A stretch of 64,000 bases of DNA, taken from contig WAID01000005.1 in the NCBI GenBank assembly GCA_016584495.1, positions 1 to 64,000 of the forward strand, read 5' to 3'. Each line of letters opens with the position of its first letter. The first letter of the stretch is position 1. Source of the stretch: Celoporthe dispersa (Eukaryota; Ascomycota; Sordariomycetes; Diaporthales; Cryphonectriaceae). This document shows, in pieces, positions 1 to 11,439 of this stretch. A program made the position numbers and the translations under genes. The notes beneath the pieces were generated by a model that worked only from the letters and a program-made list of their open reading frames with translations, did not search any database and had not been told where the DNA came from.

Positions 1-2822
1 TTTGGCCTACATCTGTAGGTCCTCCCCATCCTTGCGCTTCTTGGAAGCGCAAGGCTTGGAATTAGTTTCTCCGCGGCAGGAGTATCTGGTGTCTTTTCTT
101 TGTGGTCAAGGTCTGTAGACCTTTTTAAGGTCTCATCAGATCGACGATGGACGGTCCACGTCGCCGTCACCCCACCAACCCCATCGGCAAATAGGCCCAT
201 GAGTTGTTGCCAAACGGGAAGAGTAATAGCATCGATGCGAGGTCGGTGATGGTGATGATAGCACCATGAAATAGTTTCTGGGAAGAACAGTGATGAGATG
301 TAAAATATAGTAGGCACCAGGCCCAGAAACGAAGACGGAGATGGGCAGGACGGAACAGACGAAGAGAGCACTTAAAGGGAGGAGCCCAGGTATATATAAC
401 AATACTTAGGCGGGGCAAGTGCCGCGACTTTGAGAAATCCGAGAAAGAAGCAGATGCATCCAAGACCATGCGGGCCCTTGGAGAAGTATGGATTGAATAG
501 GAATTCTTGGGAGGTGTTATGTGAAGATGGGCTCAAGTTTCGGCTTCAAGAGGAGGCAGGCAGAAGCTTCCGTTGGAGGTTATGAGTGTACATTCCCTTC
601 TAGTCTGCAGGTGTGGAAGTAAATGCTTTGTTACTACAAGCATATCTTGTTTGTCATGAAAACAAGGAGTCCAATAAAGAATTGCAGCACATAAAGCTCC
701 TTGCTATGAGGCCCATGTCTAACCTCCTTGAAACTGTCCTCCTTCCACAAGCAAGGCTGCTATTAGCATCAATTTCATAGGCAGCAGTAGATACCTTGCC
801 TGAAAGCACTGAATTATACTCTTCATGAATGAAACCTAAGGGTGATGAAGCTTATAGTTTCTGATGCACCATGATTGCTTAAGTAACTGAACAGGGCCCT
901 ACTTCATCGAGACAGCATCATAGAGAATATCACAGTGAAACGCTTGCAGCCAGCAGGTGACGTTGTTTTCCAAAACAGAGTCATATGATTGCCATGTTTA
1001 CTTTCTAATCATGCTTCTTCGAAATTCCCTGTTACGCGTCCCACCATGGCGCGTTTCCATGCTTACAACAACGCCAACAGCCGATTTTCACGGCCGAGCA
1101 TTCGCCTCGCAAACTGCAGTCAACCACTACCACCGTTCAAGTTTCCCATCAAAGGTCGATCAGAAAAATAGCCCTCCAGAAAGTTTTCTCCTTTCCCAAA
1201 GCTTCATCACACGCTTGTCTTTCTCCCTCCCCTCCTACACCTCTGTGATCGGCCTCGACGCGGTCCTCAACCACCACCACACGCTTTACCTACAGTGCTC
1301 GCAGATACTGACATCTCTAGTTTTAGATAGAAAATCATCGATTCAAATTATCAACACGGTTTCACCATATCCAGCTAGACCTCGCGTCGATCCATGAGCC
1401 CACATTCCCTTGGTCAGTACTTCAGACACCCTTGAGATCTTAACTATCGACATTTTCGATCCCCTCTGCCGCGCCAATGATGACAACAGACTTGCATGTC
1501 TGATCAGTGCCTGACAGCCTGACCATGAAACGCGAAAAACACAGCTTGTCTGAGGCACATAATAATACCTGCGTCCCACATTGCACACCTCTTCACGCTT
1601 AACGCGTTTTCTACTGTTTGTGTTCGAGCGGCTCGCTAACCACAACGCAACTTCTGAGTGTCATCTACGTCTGACGGAAAATTAGGCTACCATACACGAA
1701 GTCTTTGGCACAAAGAGTAGGCACATCTTCCCCGGCTAGCCAGCCTACATACCCATCGAGTTGGACTACCCAGTGGACGACGTTCTGCTCAACGTCACGG
1801 CCTCTACTGTGAATATGTAAGTATCTTCACCATCTACTATAGTCTTGCTCTGCAGCCTATGATGAACTAGGTTAGCATATGATCTTTATTGAATTCAAAA
1901 GGGAATCTGAGTGCTGCCTCACCACCAAGCCTATTTGATCAACTCAAGGTACTATCGCTGACGATACTCTAAATGCGTTCATTGTCAGAATTTTCCCCAT
2001 CTCGAGGGCAATCTTAGATCAGTCGAAATCAAACTTATTCGAAGTCTTTGCGCATTTGACCAGATTTAATAATCGACGAGCATTCTGGGGTTTGCAAAGG
2101 TGCGAAATAGGTGCGTGAAACCTTGGATATTCTACGACTTGTTCTAAGAATCTGCTTAGGGCGGCTCTGCTTTGAACCCGTCCCAAAACTCGGATGATCT
2201 CATGACTTGATTCGAAGACGAGAAGAACCAAACAAAAAAAGGATAGATCTGGAGATTGTCTGTTGAATGTCGGGGTGCCACAACTATCTCTCTTCAGGAG
2301 AAGCGGTCCGAAATCGCCAGCAAGGGTATCAGCCGCATCTCACACCACAAGACATGTATGGGCAGATGTCTTGACCACCTCATAGCGATTGGGCCCTCTC
2401 CGACAAAAAGAGAGGCCTCGCAGGTGCGCGCATTCCTCTTTCACGAAAAACATATGTGCCGCTCAGAACCCGAGAGGGACCAAGCATGTTAGGTCGATCG
2501 GCCGGTATTGAGACAGGTCGCTTCCGCGAGAACACGACACGTTTTGTGCCGAACTGGCGTAACGAATCGTCATGGCTGCCTGTGGCGGCACAAGAGATAC
2601 GTGCAAGTTACATCACACCAGTGACGGCCTTGAAGAAGCCGCTGCTCCCTCCCCCTCCCCGGGGTTCATCATCCTCCCACATCTCTAGAGTCCCAGGACC
2701 TCTCATCACAGAGAACACATGTCGACCAGCAACCAGGGAAGCCTAGAACCAGAACCTAGACCTGATTATCGTCGTTTCTCCCATGAAGATAAAGTCACTC
2801 CACCGTCTTCTAGCTCATCGTC
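1..2822. other. gene-poor region without a supported gene
   Basis: I see no convincing gene here. The longest open stretch, about 146 codons at 957-1397 on the plus strand, has no recognisable domain, biased composition or credible splice partners, and stops are frequent in all frames. The first 125 bases hold three small perfect hairpins, listed separately. The rest is ordinary mixed sequence that could be intergenic DNA or remnants decayed beyond recognition. Confidence 0.5.
30..54. repeat. perfect 11-bp inverted repeat with 3-nt loop
   Basis: CCTTGCGCTTC at 30-40 is followed by TTG and its exact reverse complement GAAGCGCAAGG at 44-54. Two shorter hairpins lie nearby: CCTACA-TC-TGTAGG at 6-19 and AAGGTCT-GT-AGACCTT at 108-123. 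No poly-T or gene end is close enough to call them terminators, so their role is unknown. Confidence 0.6.
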
Positions 2823-3474
2823 ATGCGTGTGTCTAAGTATCTCGCCGGCCTGCTCGCCTCTGCCGGCCTGCAAGATGCAGTCGCCGCAATGAACCTCAAC
2901 ATCACAGCAGTCGGAGCCCAGAACGGGGCCTCCACGCTCGAGTGCTGGACCATGGACACCCCTTCTCCGTCGCATCCACACCAGGCATCGCCGGCAGCGC
3001 ATCGATCATCCTCGGCGATATTGCCAACTTCACCTACGTCGTGGTACCGTCAGGCTTGGACGGCGGGCTGCACCACGCGCCTTACAACCAGTGAGATAGA
3101 CATTTAATGTTTCCCCTCACCCTGAGGATCTAATCAGCAGAGGGCGACGGGTTTAAAAGACGAAACACGCGACTGACCATATGATCTGAGAGCAGGTGGG
3201 TCTGGTTTGTCTCTGGCCTTGCCTACATCACGCTGCCCACAGACGACACGACTGCCGCCTTTGTCTCTGGGGAGTTTGGCCTTATTTTGTCGCCGACACG
3301 ACAGACGTGAGCCGCATGGGGCATCGGACACAGTATTCGGGAATCACGGAGACCGTGTCGATCGCCATGCCTACCACAGATGGCATGATACCGGCTCACA
3401 GCAGGCTGCACTATGGGCCATGCTCTAACGAGGAGGTAGCTGGATACGCCTTCCTGGCGACTGGTCTGTTCTGA
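2823..3474 (+). CDS. small secreted protein, two frame breaks
   Basis: Probable small secreted protein of roughly 180 residues. The ATG at 2823 opens a hydrophobic signal peptide (MRVSKYLAGLLASAGLQDAVAA), followed by a mature domain beginning MNLNITAVGAQNGAS. One intron is likely: donor GTGAG at 3091 and acceptor CAG ending at 3195, which rejoins as ...YNQ|WVWFVSG. The protein ends with a conserved-looking block (DTTDVSRMGHRTQYSG, then the TETVSIAMPTTDG and LHYGPCS segments) at a TGA at 3472. Two single-base losses break the frame, one in the C run at 2959-2962 and one in the T run at 3285-3288. Both sides of each break read as one protein. It resembles small secreted proteins common in plant-associated ascomycetes (family recollection, not searched). 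No enzymatic motif is visible. It is either a recent pseudogene or a victim of homopolymer error. Confidence 0.6.
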
Positions 3475-4066
3475 GACAACATGAAGCTTTAGGACGCGCT
3501 TCAGAAGATGGAAGAAACCGACAACGGCAAGACGTTCTGTCTCGTTTTTGTCCTTTTTTTCTTCTTCTTCGGTGACTGGAAACTACGTGCAGTCCGTTTG
3601 CTTGATGATATTTTCCATGCCATCTGCTGTTCTGATTGCCAGTATGTAACGTTTGAAGGGTGGGCGCTTTGCTTAGATATGGGCGAGTCTTTGGCGGGAA
3701 CCGTGTGATGTGATGGCTTTGGGGAGGGAACAAGGAGACAATATCGAATGCGAGGCTTTGAGAAGAGCAGCATCACATGGCTAGCGCACACGAGTCCTGG
3801 TTTCCATCAAGTCTTTGTCCGGCCGTTCTGGATCTTCCTGATGTGTGAAGTTCGAATTGAGACATGGGCGAGTTGTGAAGACGCTGAAGACGTGCTGCGG
3901 CTCTTGGATCTTTAGCGTACGCCTAGTCGATCTCATCATGATGACGTCTTTGGTCATGACTTCTGTGCAACAAAGCCTTCAGACGTGTCACCGATCGGGA
4001 TGACCAAAATCCTACCCGATCTCTCTACAATTTCTACCCACTGCTGATTGGAAGCCATCTACTACC
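3475..4066. other. intergenic, no gene seen
   Basis: This stretch lies between the secreted-protein gene and the AhpC/TSA-like gene, both on the plus strand. It contains a pyrimidine tract at about 3545-3570 and no ORF with domain-like content. Confidence 0.5.
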
Positions 4067-4741
4067 ATGTCTGCCACACAAGAATTATACTCATGGCTCA
4101 CTCCGCCGGCGATCCAAACCTCCCCTGCCCCACAGGTTGGGCAGCCTGCCCCCTCGACAGGTCACCTGACACTCCCCAGCCTGGTGATAAGCCCACCATC
4201 ATTACCTTCCTCAGGCACTGCGGCTGTCCATGTAAGCCACACTGATCCGCAGCTTCAGAGGAGCTGTGATCGTGTCAGCACAGCTCTCTGCACGGACAAC
4301 ACGCTGACCACGTCCATACAACAGTCGCAGAGAAGACATTCCTGCGCCTCCGGGAGACAGCCTCGGGACATTCAGACATCCAGTTCATCGCCGTGTCGCA
4401 CTCCAGCCGAGCACACCGACAAGTGGCTACACGACGTGGGCGGTACCAACCCAGACAACCTGGAAGTTGTGGTGGACGACAAGCGAGACATTTACGCCGC
4501 GTGGGGCTTAGGCGTTGCTTCTTTCTGGCACGTATTAAACCCGACGGCGCTCTATGACGTCTTCAAACTGGCCAGGGATGACAGTATCTCAAATAGGCCT
4601 ACCGAGAGCGGGTTTCGGTTCCAGACCAGTGGGAGTTGGGCTGTGGACGGGCTGGGCAAGGTTATCTGGGGAGGAGCTGCAGAGAGTGCCAACGAGATTC
4701 CCGACTTTGATGAGGCTGTACGGGCTGTCAAGAGGGAGTAG
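4067..4741 (+). CDS. AhpC/TSA-family thioredoxin-fold protein (peroxiredoxin-like)
   Basis: Thioredoxin-fold protein of the fungal AhpC-TSA_2 / peroxiredoxin-like 2 group, expected to act as a cytosolic redox or antioxidant protein. The ATG at 4067 gives MSATQELYSWLTPPA. The segment PTIITFLRHCGCP carries the CxC(P) active-site-like loop. An intron at 4232-4324 (donor GTAAGC, acceptor ACAG) interrupts it and the protein resumes with FAEKTFLRLRETA. The C-terminal half contains GGTNPDNLEVVVDDKRD, the WGLG motif and the FRFQTSGSWAVDG block typical of this family. Stop at 4739-4741. There are two frame breaks: a base missing near 4180 before GDKPTII, and one extra base near 4410 between VSHSS and the segment starting EHTDKWL. 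Length of about 195 residues suits the family. The active-site cysteines lie in the frame reached after the first break. Confidence 0.72.
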   Translation: MSATQELYSWLTPPAIQTSPAPQVGQPAPSTGHLTLPSLVISPPSLPSSGTAAVHVSHTDPQLQRSCDRVSTALCTDNTLTTSIQQSQRRHSCASGRQPRDIQTSSSSPCRTPAEHTDKWLHDVGGTNPDNLEVVVDDKRDIYAAWGLGVASFWHVLNPTALYDVFKLARDDSISNRPTESGFRFQTSGSWAVDGLGKVIWGGAAESANEIPDFDEAVRAVKRE

Positions 4742-5050
4742 AAGATCGAGCTGCTCGCGTTGTCCTCGAAAATGAGATTTTGCTCAGGAAACAGACTATA
4801 CTTTCGACTCATCAGGTTCTGGATGTGTACACTGCCCGCCACTGAATTGTGAGAAAAGTGGAGGGTTATTGAACTTTCATTTTTGTGATACTACTATCAA
4901 GAAAACATATACAATTTCTCACTAGCTTCGGAAGAATACTTGATCATCACCACCGACAACAATAACTAAGCGTGCAATCGTCCTTCGTGTTTGCTCCTGG
5001 TATCTCATTATAAAACAGAAAAAAAGGTCCTCCTTTCCACGATTGTGCTT
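4742..5050. other. short convergent intergenic region
   Basis: About 300 bp lie between the 3' ends of the AhpC/TSA-like gene (plus) and the HsbA-like gene (minus). The region is AT-rich, as expected for two fungal 3' UTRs. No ORF of interest. Confidence 0.5.
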
Positions 5051-5819
5051 TTAGCAGCCGTAGGTCGAGACGGTGGTCTCGAAAGCAGCATCTGAAGTGG
5101 ACTGCAGGGTCTCAACGTCGGATGTGTAGTCAGAGTAGACTGTAGCGGATGATTGGTCAGTAGATGTCTTGATCCGTGTATTAACAATTGGTTCACTGTG
5201 GCTTGTTGGTCACTTACTCGTGGCCTCCAGGGCTTCGAAGAACGAGTCGGAATCGGTCTGTCCAGTGTGACCTCTGTCAGCTTGTCTGGTCTTTGACTTT
5301 ATAGAGGTGACTAGGCTGTGTCAACTTACGTAGAGGCTCGAGAGGGCGTCGCAGACGTCGGAAGCATATCCAGCCTCCTCGACAACGGAGTACTAATACA
5401 GCACCCAGGATCAGCATATTGTCCTCAGATAAGCGGAGTGGAGGGGACACTTCATCAGAGCAATGAGGAGTTCTCACCTTGGCAACAGCATCGCTGAGCG
5501 TGGTGGTGATCTGGGTGGTGAGGCTGTCGACATCAGCATAGATGGTAGCCGAGTCCGACTCGTCCAGGTCGCCGGTAGAGGTGATCTCGGAGGTGGCGGT
5601 GGTGACGGCAGAGTCGAGGGTGTCGTAGGCCGACAGGAGGGCGAGGGCCTGGAGGAGGGTCCCGGTGAAATTGTTGATGTCGGTGTCGAAGGTGGTCAGC
5701 TCTGAGGAGATGGTCGCGATGTCGGTCTCGATCTCGGCCGCCGTGCGCTTGTGGTGGGCGCGGGGCCTGGCGGCGGCGAGGCCGAAGAGGCCAAAGACGG
5801 CGATCTGGGACAGCTGCAT
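5051..5819 (-). CDS. HsbA-like hydrophobic surface binding / cell-wall mannoprotein
   Basis: Secreted helical protein of the hydrophobic surface-binding protein A (HsbA / cell wall galactomannoprotein) family, which adsorbs to hydrophobic surfaces and can recruit cutinase-like enzymes. The ATG at 5819 starts a signal peptide (MQLSQIAVFGLFGLAAARP). A helical mature part follows, rich in T, S, D and A, with the family's repeated D-I-x-T/S pattern. Four exons splice cleanly: 5819-5478, 5392-5330, 5257-5218 and 5139-5051, all with GTRNGT donors (GTGAGA, GTAAGT, GTAAGT) and AG acceptors. They give 177 residues, the usual family size, ending VSTYGC. No frame break is needed, unlike most genes in this window. 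Two cysteines remain, one near DVCDALS in exon 2 and one at the C-terminus. The exon ends are my inference from splice signals and frame. Confidence 0.8.
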
Positions 5820-7501
5820 GGTTGCGTTGGTGGTGGTGGTGGTGGTGGAGATGTCTAGGAGGTATTTGTTCTTTTTATATATTTTTGCTTCAGTTGATAC
5901 TTGAGGTGATTCTGTCCAAGGCAAGATCGCCCTTCTTGAACGTGTCTCGTCCATGAGGATCCTCGTCTCTTTATAGACGAACATATAGACAACCGTCACT
6001 GCTGAGCACGATGTCCTCACGGTGTCCGCGGGCACAGAGGTGTCCCATGCCTCCACGAAGGCCTCACGTATGCCTAGGTTCATCCTTCGCCTTTCCCGCC
6101 GAGTCGATGTGCCTCAGCCGTAGCGTGGGACCTACTAAGCATAGTATTGGACTCTTACCCGTGATATCGATGCATGCGACAGCCACGAATAAGCGAGCCT
6201 TCCGGTGGAACGGCGAGGTAGTATCCAGGAGGAGGAGAAGCGTGGCAAGACACGCTGTAACCACGGATTATGCACCAGCCCACCCATGCCCCTTTCCCGG
6301 CAGGATGGGTACAATGGAGGAGTTTCGTCGTGATACTGCACGTACTAGTGATGATGAGGATTATACTTCTCAATTGCCGCTGTGGGTCGTGTCAAGGGCA
6401 CGGCAATTGCGGCAGAAAGTGCAGGCAGGTGAGGAGTTGGAGATGGTTCGAGCCTCATGTGGAAGGTAGTAATCCTTTTCAGCACTTGTGGAGGAAAGAC
6501 CACAAGAAACGAGGTGTCATGAGGGTGGCGCTCAAAAACTCGCCGTGCTGCACGTGCGTACGTAATGCTGCCTTGCTCCTCCCTCTGCGTGGGGAAAGAA
6601 GAAGAAAGAAAGAGAAAATAAAACAAAGAACAAGAAGAAGCATGGCGGCCGTGGTCAGATGTGACGGTCAGCACAGCAAGGTGACGTGAAGGGTTTCCTC
6701 TCTCCCCCAACGTTCCGATGAGGGGATTCGCGCAGGGGTCTAAATTGGTCCGTCGCTGACCGAAGAGGAATGTAGGAGGCATATAGGCAAGGGGTCCGCA
6801 GCTCTGTGTTTCCGGTCCACCAATGCGATAGTGTTTCCTCTTCTCACGATGGCCTCGTCAGCACCCTCGCCTGGTCTGTTCTAGGCAATTCGCGGTCATG
6901 GACAAGCTACATGGTTGGTAGCTTGTGATCCAATCCTCCAAGCCACACACCTCACATCTACCGCCTGCTTGGACGGGGCCCTATCCAGGGCATGCGGGCC
7001 TGCAGATCACATCGCACGACGCTGGACACCTTCTTCCTTGAGAGCTTCGCCCCGCTGCTGGGGTTGCACCTTGGGCACTAAGCTCTTTTATAACCTTAAT
7101 GGTGTTTTGCCCTCAGGGTTCGACCCGCACAGATCCTGCTCTAGAGTCTGTGGCCTTGGATGTGATGCTGGGACTAACAACAGCCTAGAAAATATGTATA
7201 GTAAGCAAATAATAGCCCATGTGGCTAACTGCTCTCCCCTCACACCTAACCACTTTCCCACGGAGCTCAACATCCGCTGTATCCGACCTCGCCAGACTTG
7301 GCTAACGCTCCGCAGCAAGTTGCGCCTCTTCGAGGGCCGAGGAGGACTGGGAGCCAAGCCTAAGCACCACAAGCACGTCGTTCATGTGAGACTTGTCCAG
7401 CTCCCAAAACCGGGACACCCGCCCGAATTATCCATGCCTTATGCATAGTAACCTCTATGAGAGAGCGAGAGAGAGAGAGGCGTCCTTCTTGGCTAGCACC
7501 T
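5820..7501. other. intergenic, no supported gene
   Basis: Upstream of the HsbA-like gene and downstream of the MFS transporter. Several overlapping ORFs of 65-180 codons occur, but none has domain-like content or consistent splice sites. A GA-rich microsatellite lies at about 7453-7480. The plus-strand ORF at 6915-7448 has no recognisable motif and I do not call it. Confidence 0.45.
5868..5884 (-). promoter_or_regulatory. TATA-like element upstream of the HsbA-like gene
   Basis: The minus strand reads TATATAAAAAG about 55 bases upstream of the 5819 ATG. It is a plausible TATA box or AT-rich 5' UTR. Position and composition are the only evidence. Confidence 0.3.
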
Positions 7502-9404
7502 TTACAATATCATTACAAACGTGGGATCTCGATCATCTCCGGACCCCTCAAAGTGAGTATCGTCCGTCTCGCTTGTCCTTGTTGATCTTGTTACAGTAAA
7601 GCACATTCGCAAGCACTGCAACCCAAGAGTAGCACAGCAGGCCGAGGATGATGGTATGGCCGTGGTAGAGCGGGCCCTCGTCGCTGGGATAGACAAATGC
7701 TGAAGTAGCACACATATCAGAAAAGGCGGGGGAAACACAAACGACACCATGACGGACAAGACTCACTCGCTACAAACCCGCCGGCGTTGGCCACCGCCAG
7801 CTGCAAGGCCGAGGTGGTGGCGCGCTTATAGTGGCCGGCCGAGTTGTTAGAGTTCCAGACGAGAACGCACGGCACGCTCGAGTACATGCCGATAGCCATC
7901 AGACACGTCATGGCGAACTTTGCCTTTGGCGATGTGATGTTGGCAATGGCTGCATAGCCAACGATGGCGATGGGAAGGGTGAAGAGCATGATGGTGCCTC
8001 TGAGCTTCATGCGATCCGAGATGAACGCAACGAGAACTTTGCGGCAGCGGCAGCAGCAGGAGGTATGGTATGTTAGCTCCATGGCTTCTTCTTATTGATT
8101 TCCATGAGATCCCATCCAAGGAAAGGTGGATCACATCGAACGTACCGGTGACTGGAGTAGCGACGGCATACGGTATGACGCTCCAGAGTTGGGTCTCGTT
8201 GGAGTTGGACGTGATGCCCAGCCCGTTAATGATCGTCGGAAGCTGGAATATCTGTTAGGGTCTTCAGGGCACAATGTCATCATTCGTGCTTCCAGGAGGG
8301 ACTTACAAAGAGGCCAAAAGAGTATAGGCCTGCGAGTATAGCAAAGTACGCGGTTGCAGTGAGCCACACCTGGATGTTGAAGACGCCCCTTCTCACTTCT
8401 GACCATCGGAAGCTTTCCTGTCTCTCACTTTCCGTGCTGATAATGTTGTACTCAGCATCTGCCCATCGCGTGCCGTCCTTCTAAGGAGAAGAAAGAGAAG
8501 AGGTATAGAAAAAGACTCACTGTAGTCTCTCATCCGGCGATGACAAGTCCCCGACAACCTCCTCACGGCAAACTCCTGCTCCTCCGCCGTGAGAAACGAC
8601 GCCGTGGCAAGGTTACTCGACAGAAACACCAGCGCAATTAGTCCACAGACCACGGTGAGCAAGCCCTCGATGATGAAAATCCACCGCCAGCCCTCGAGGC
8701 CACCCCGCGGGCCAATAGCCGACAGCCCGCGCGAGAAGGCCCCCAAAGGCGCCAGACAGCGAGGCGGCGGTGTAGAAGATGCCGATCCGCAGGGCCATCT
8801 CGCCTCGTGTACAGGCCCGAGAGGTACAGGACCATGCCGGGCAGCAGACCGCCCTCGGTGATGCCCAGGACGGCGCGGACAGCGACGAAGCTGCCGTAGC
8901 TGCGGACGAAACCGAGACACATGGTGACGATCCCCCAGGCGCAGGCGAGGAAGGCGAGCCATAGCCGTGGGGTGAGGCGTTTGAGGATGAGGTTCGAGGG
9001 GAGCTCACTGAATGGGAGAGGAAAAAATGTTAGTATAGCTGTGCACACGTCACGTGTGTACATTTGAGGGTGTAGGTGGTGGCGTGGAATGTCTTGTTTT
9101 TTTGGTTTTTTCCTCTGCGAGCTTACCTGGCTACGTATGTCGCGTAGAATACAGCCAGGCCTTGGTTGTACTGCAGGTTGCTCATGTCCAGGTCCTCAAC
9201 CAGGCCGATGATCTTTGCGTTGCCGACGTTTGTCCTGTCCAGAAAGGAGCACAGGAACAACAATGCGAGGATAGGCAGGATGCGCGTGTCGGTCTTCAAG
9301 AGGATGCGCCTGGTCATGCGTGTCCGGTACTCATGTTCTGCTTGTGCCTCCTCGACCTCGCCGGCCGAGGGTTTGGCCTCATGGAAGTCGAGGGACGACT
9401 TCAT
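7502..9404 (-). CDS. MFS transporter, allantoate permease (ACS) type
   Basis: Major facilitator transporter of the Dal5 / anion:cation symporter group, probably plasma-membrane uptake of an organic anion; the substrate cannot be read from sequence. Start chosen at 9404 (MKSSLDFHEAKP); an in-frame upstream ATG at 9506 is possible. TM1 contains LALLFLCSFLDRTNVGNA, the hallmark of the family. Exon 2 holds ELPSNLILKR, the GITEGGLLPGM segment and EGWRWIFIIEGL. Exons run approximately 9404-9127, 9007-8521, 8480-8307, 8252-8146, 8036-7767 and 7699-7502, with canonical borders. The C-terminus carries the family's GDDRDPTF motif and the stop is at 7502-7504. Frame breaks: after GLYTR near 8815, near 8730 before GPRGGLEGW, and near 7552 before HFEGSGDDRDP. 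Corrected length is about 490 residues, as usual for the family. Confidence 0.85.
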
Positions 9405-10317
9405 GCTGGCTGCAGTGACGACGGATATACAAGAAGAGAGGCTCTGAGAAGGAAGGGAAAAGCCAGAGAAAAAATCTTTGGAGGAGGAAAACAAACCACC
9501 AAGCAAGCTCCAAGGTTCTCGAAAGGAGACTGCAGATTATGTCGTCGTCGTCGTCGTTGTCGCTATGCTTTGCCTCACCGACTTATTTGCTTACAGATTA
9601 CATCCATCAACCACCCCAACAGATTACCCCGGATTTCCTTATCCTTTTTTCTTTTCCCCGCAAAGAGGAGCGTGACACAATCCCAACCCCTGCAGCGGAG
9701 GCGCAGAAAGGCCCATCACGCTATCCCCTTTCCTGCCGCCCACTTATGCCTTATGAGTTATGGCAAAACCAACTGGCTGCTTTTGCATCGACTACTCCGT
9801 AATTACCGCCGTGATATCAGCTGCTAAAGTCGAATGCACTGGTCATTGGTCGCGGTCTGGAAGCGTTTTCACAAGCTACTTGCACGCCGTCTCTGCGCGA
9901 ATCCTTTGTTGCTCTGTGACTCATACGTCCAGGCCCCCGAGCGGGAATATAAAGGACTGCTCTCGAGCTGCCGATCAGCACGGAGGTCCTGTCTTTTCTC
10001 CTCCCAAACGCAGCAGATTGATGATATCCTGAAGCCCACCTGACCAGCACCACCCGCCACACAAGACGGCCGAGGTAAGAGAGCAGAACTTAAGGGGTAA
10101 CCACGCAATTCTAACATAATGACAAGGGAAACAACGCTCTTTTGCACGTACCTACAAGTATTTCCATCAACAGCGACAACCCCACCTTCAGAATATTTCC
10201 CAAGGTCCTCCTTTGGCGAACACAACTCGGCCGCTCTGCCTCGCCCGCGACTGACGCAGATCCCCCTCGAGTCACACCTTCTCCTACTGCCAGCCCTATC
10301 AGGCAGAATCCACCACC
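9405..10317. other. divergent intergenic region
   Basis: This separates the divergently transcribed MFS transporter (minus) and orphan gene (plus), so both promoters should lie here. A GTC trinucleotide run occurs at about 9540-9561. Plus-strand ORFs near 9478-9800 and 10119-10468 are open but lack domain-like content. An unrecognised 5' exon of the 10318 gene cannot be excluded. Confidence 0.45.
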
Positions 10318-11439
10318 ATGGGACCGCCGAGGCGCAACTTGGTCCATGGCGCCCCCGCCGAAAAACTGCCGCTCTCGCGCGATGAGATTCTACACCACCT
10401 TCGAGGCTTGCAGGAGGGTCGCCACCGCGAGAGGATCTACAGACAGTCGGCAGAGTACAATTGGATGATGGCTCAACGGTGCGTCCTGACAGATCTCGAC
10501 CACGAGTCCGAGATGAATGTGACTCAAGCAAACGACTGCTGCAACCGAGCCGCGCCTTTCTATATCCTTCATAAAGACCGCTGGGCTTCGGATTCCATGC
10601 TGGTCGAGATTCACAATTACCTCTACAAAGATGGTTTCGCCCCTATCGAAGCCATATCGAGTACAGGGCAGTTTCTCGCCAAGGTCTTCTACACGAAGCC
10701 GTTTCCTGTCCCGGATGAGACTTGCTCGCAACCAATGGTCGACTTGGTCAAGGCACTGAATGCGAGTATATGCGCTAGAGTCGACCGGACCCAGAACTCC
10801 TGAAGGCTCTTAAGGGTCTTGTCTCTGAGCAGCAGGAGGATCTATTTTGTATCTGGCAAACCAACTGGACAAGAACCGATGCAGAGACAATCCACGATCA
10901 AGACTTCTTTATACTCCAGCCGCTCTTTCGGGCTGTCGCCGTAGTCATCCGCCCCGAGCACTACGACCGCGAATTCACACAAATCGAGCGCCTTCCTATT
11001 CTTATCGTCCGCACAGGTGTCGAGGACGGTCTCAGCGCACCCGTCACTTTGGATTCGGTTCCTGAAGACCTAGGGAAGGGCATTTTGCGGGACACTGAAG
11101 GGAAAATATCAGCCATAGAGACCACCCTGGAGGCGGGAGTTGATTTCCTATTAAACTTGGAACAGCGCGAAGTCGCGGCCTTCGGCCTTCGACCGGACCC
11201 TGTTGAGTCTACGAGGAACCTGGACAGTGGCTACCTCCGAAAGGGGGCGAGAAGCTTTCCTGTATGGCTAAAGACCTTGGGTGGAAGAGGACTGGCAGCC
11301 ACTGGAAGGACCGAGCTCGGGCTGGGTTGACACGGAGAAGTTTCCAACGTGGTCCGGAGGAGGCGTTGAATTTGACGAGCTTTACACCCGCCTCGCAGAG
11401 TTGTATCGAAGGAGGCAGCCCGGCGTGATATGTTTTTAA
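10318..11439 (+). CDS. hypothetical protein, unrecognised
   Basis: I do not recognise this protein. The ATG at 10318 begins a globular-looking, well-mixed sequence (MGPPRRNLVHGAPAEKLP...) open to 10803. A one-base shift near 10785 moves into PELLKALKGLVSEQQED, WQTNWTRTDAETI and a VIRPEHYDREF segment, open to 11330. A second shift near 11265 moves into RPWVEEDWQPLEGPSS and EFDELYTRLAELYRRRQPG, stopping at 11437-11439. The three pieces join into about 370 residues with no signal peptide or membrane segment. Aromatic and cysteine content and lack of low complexity argue for a real gene. No introns are needed. It converges on the orphan at 12344-13152. Function unknown. Confidence 0.5.

Noticed and set aside
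957..1397. 146-codon ORF in the first gene-poor stretch
   Set aside because: No domain, biased codon pattern or splice partners; similar lengths arise by chance here.
7115..7130. tRNA B-box-like GGTTCGACCC
   Set aside because: No matching T-stem, acceptor stem or A box at the right distance.
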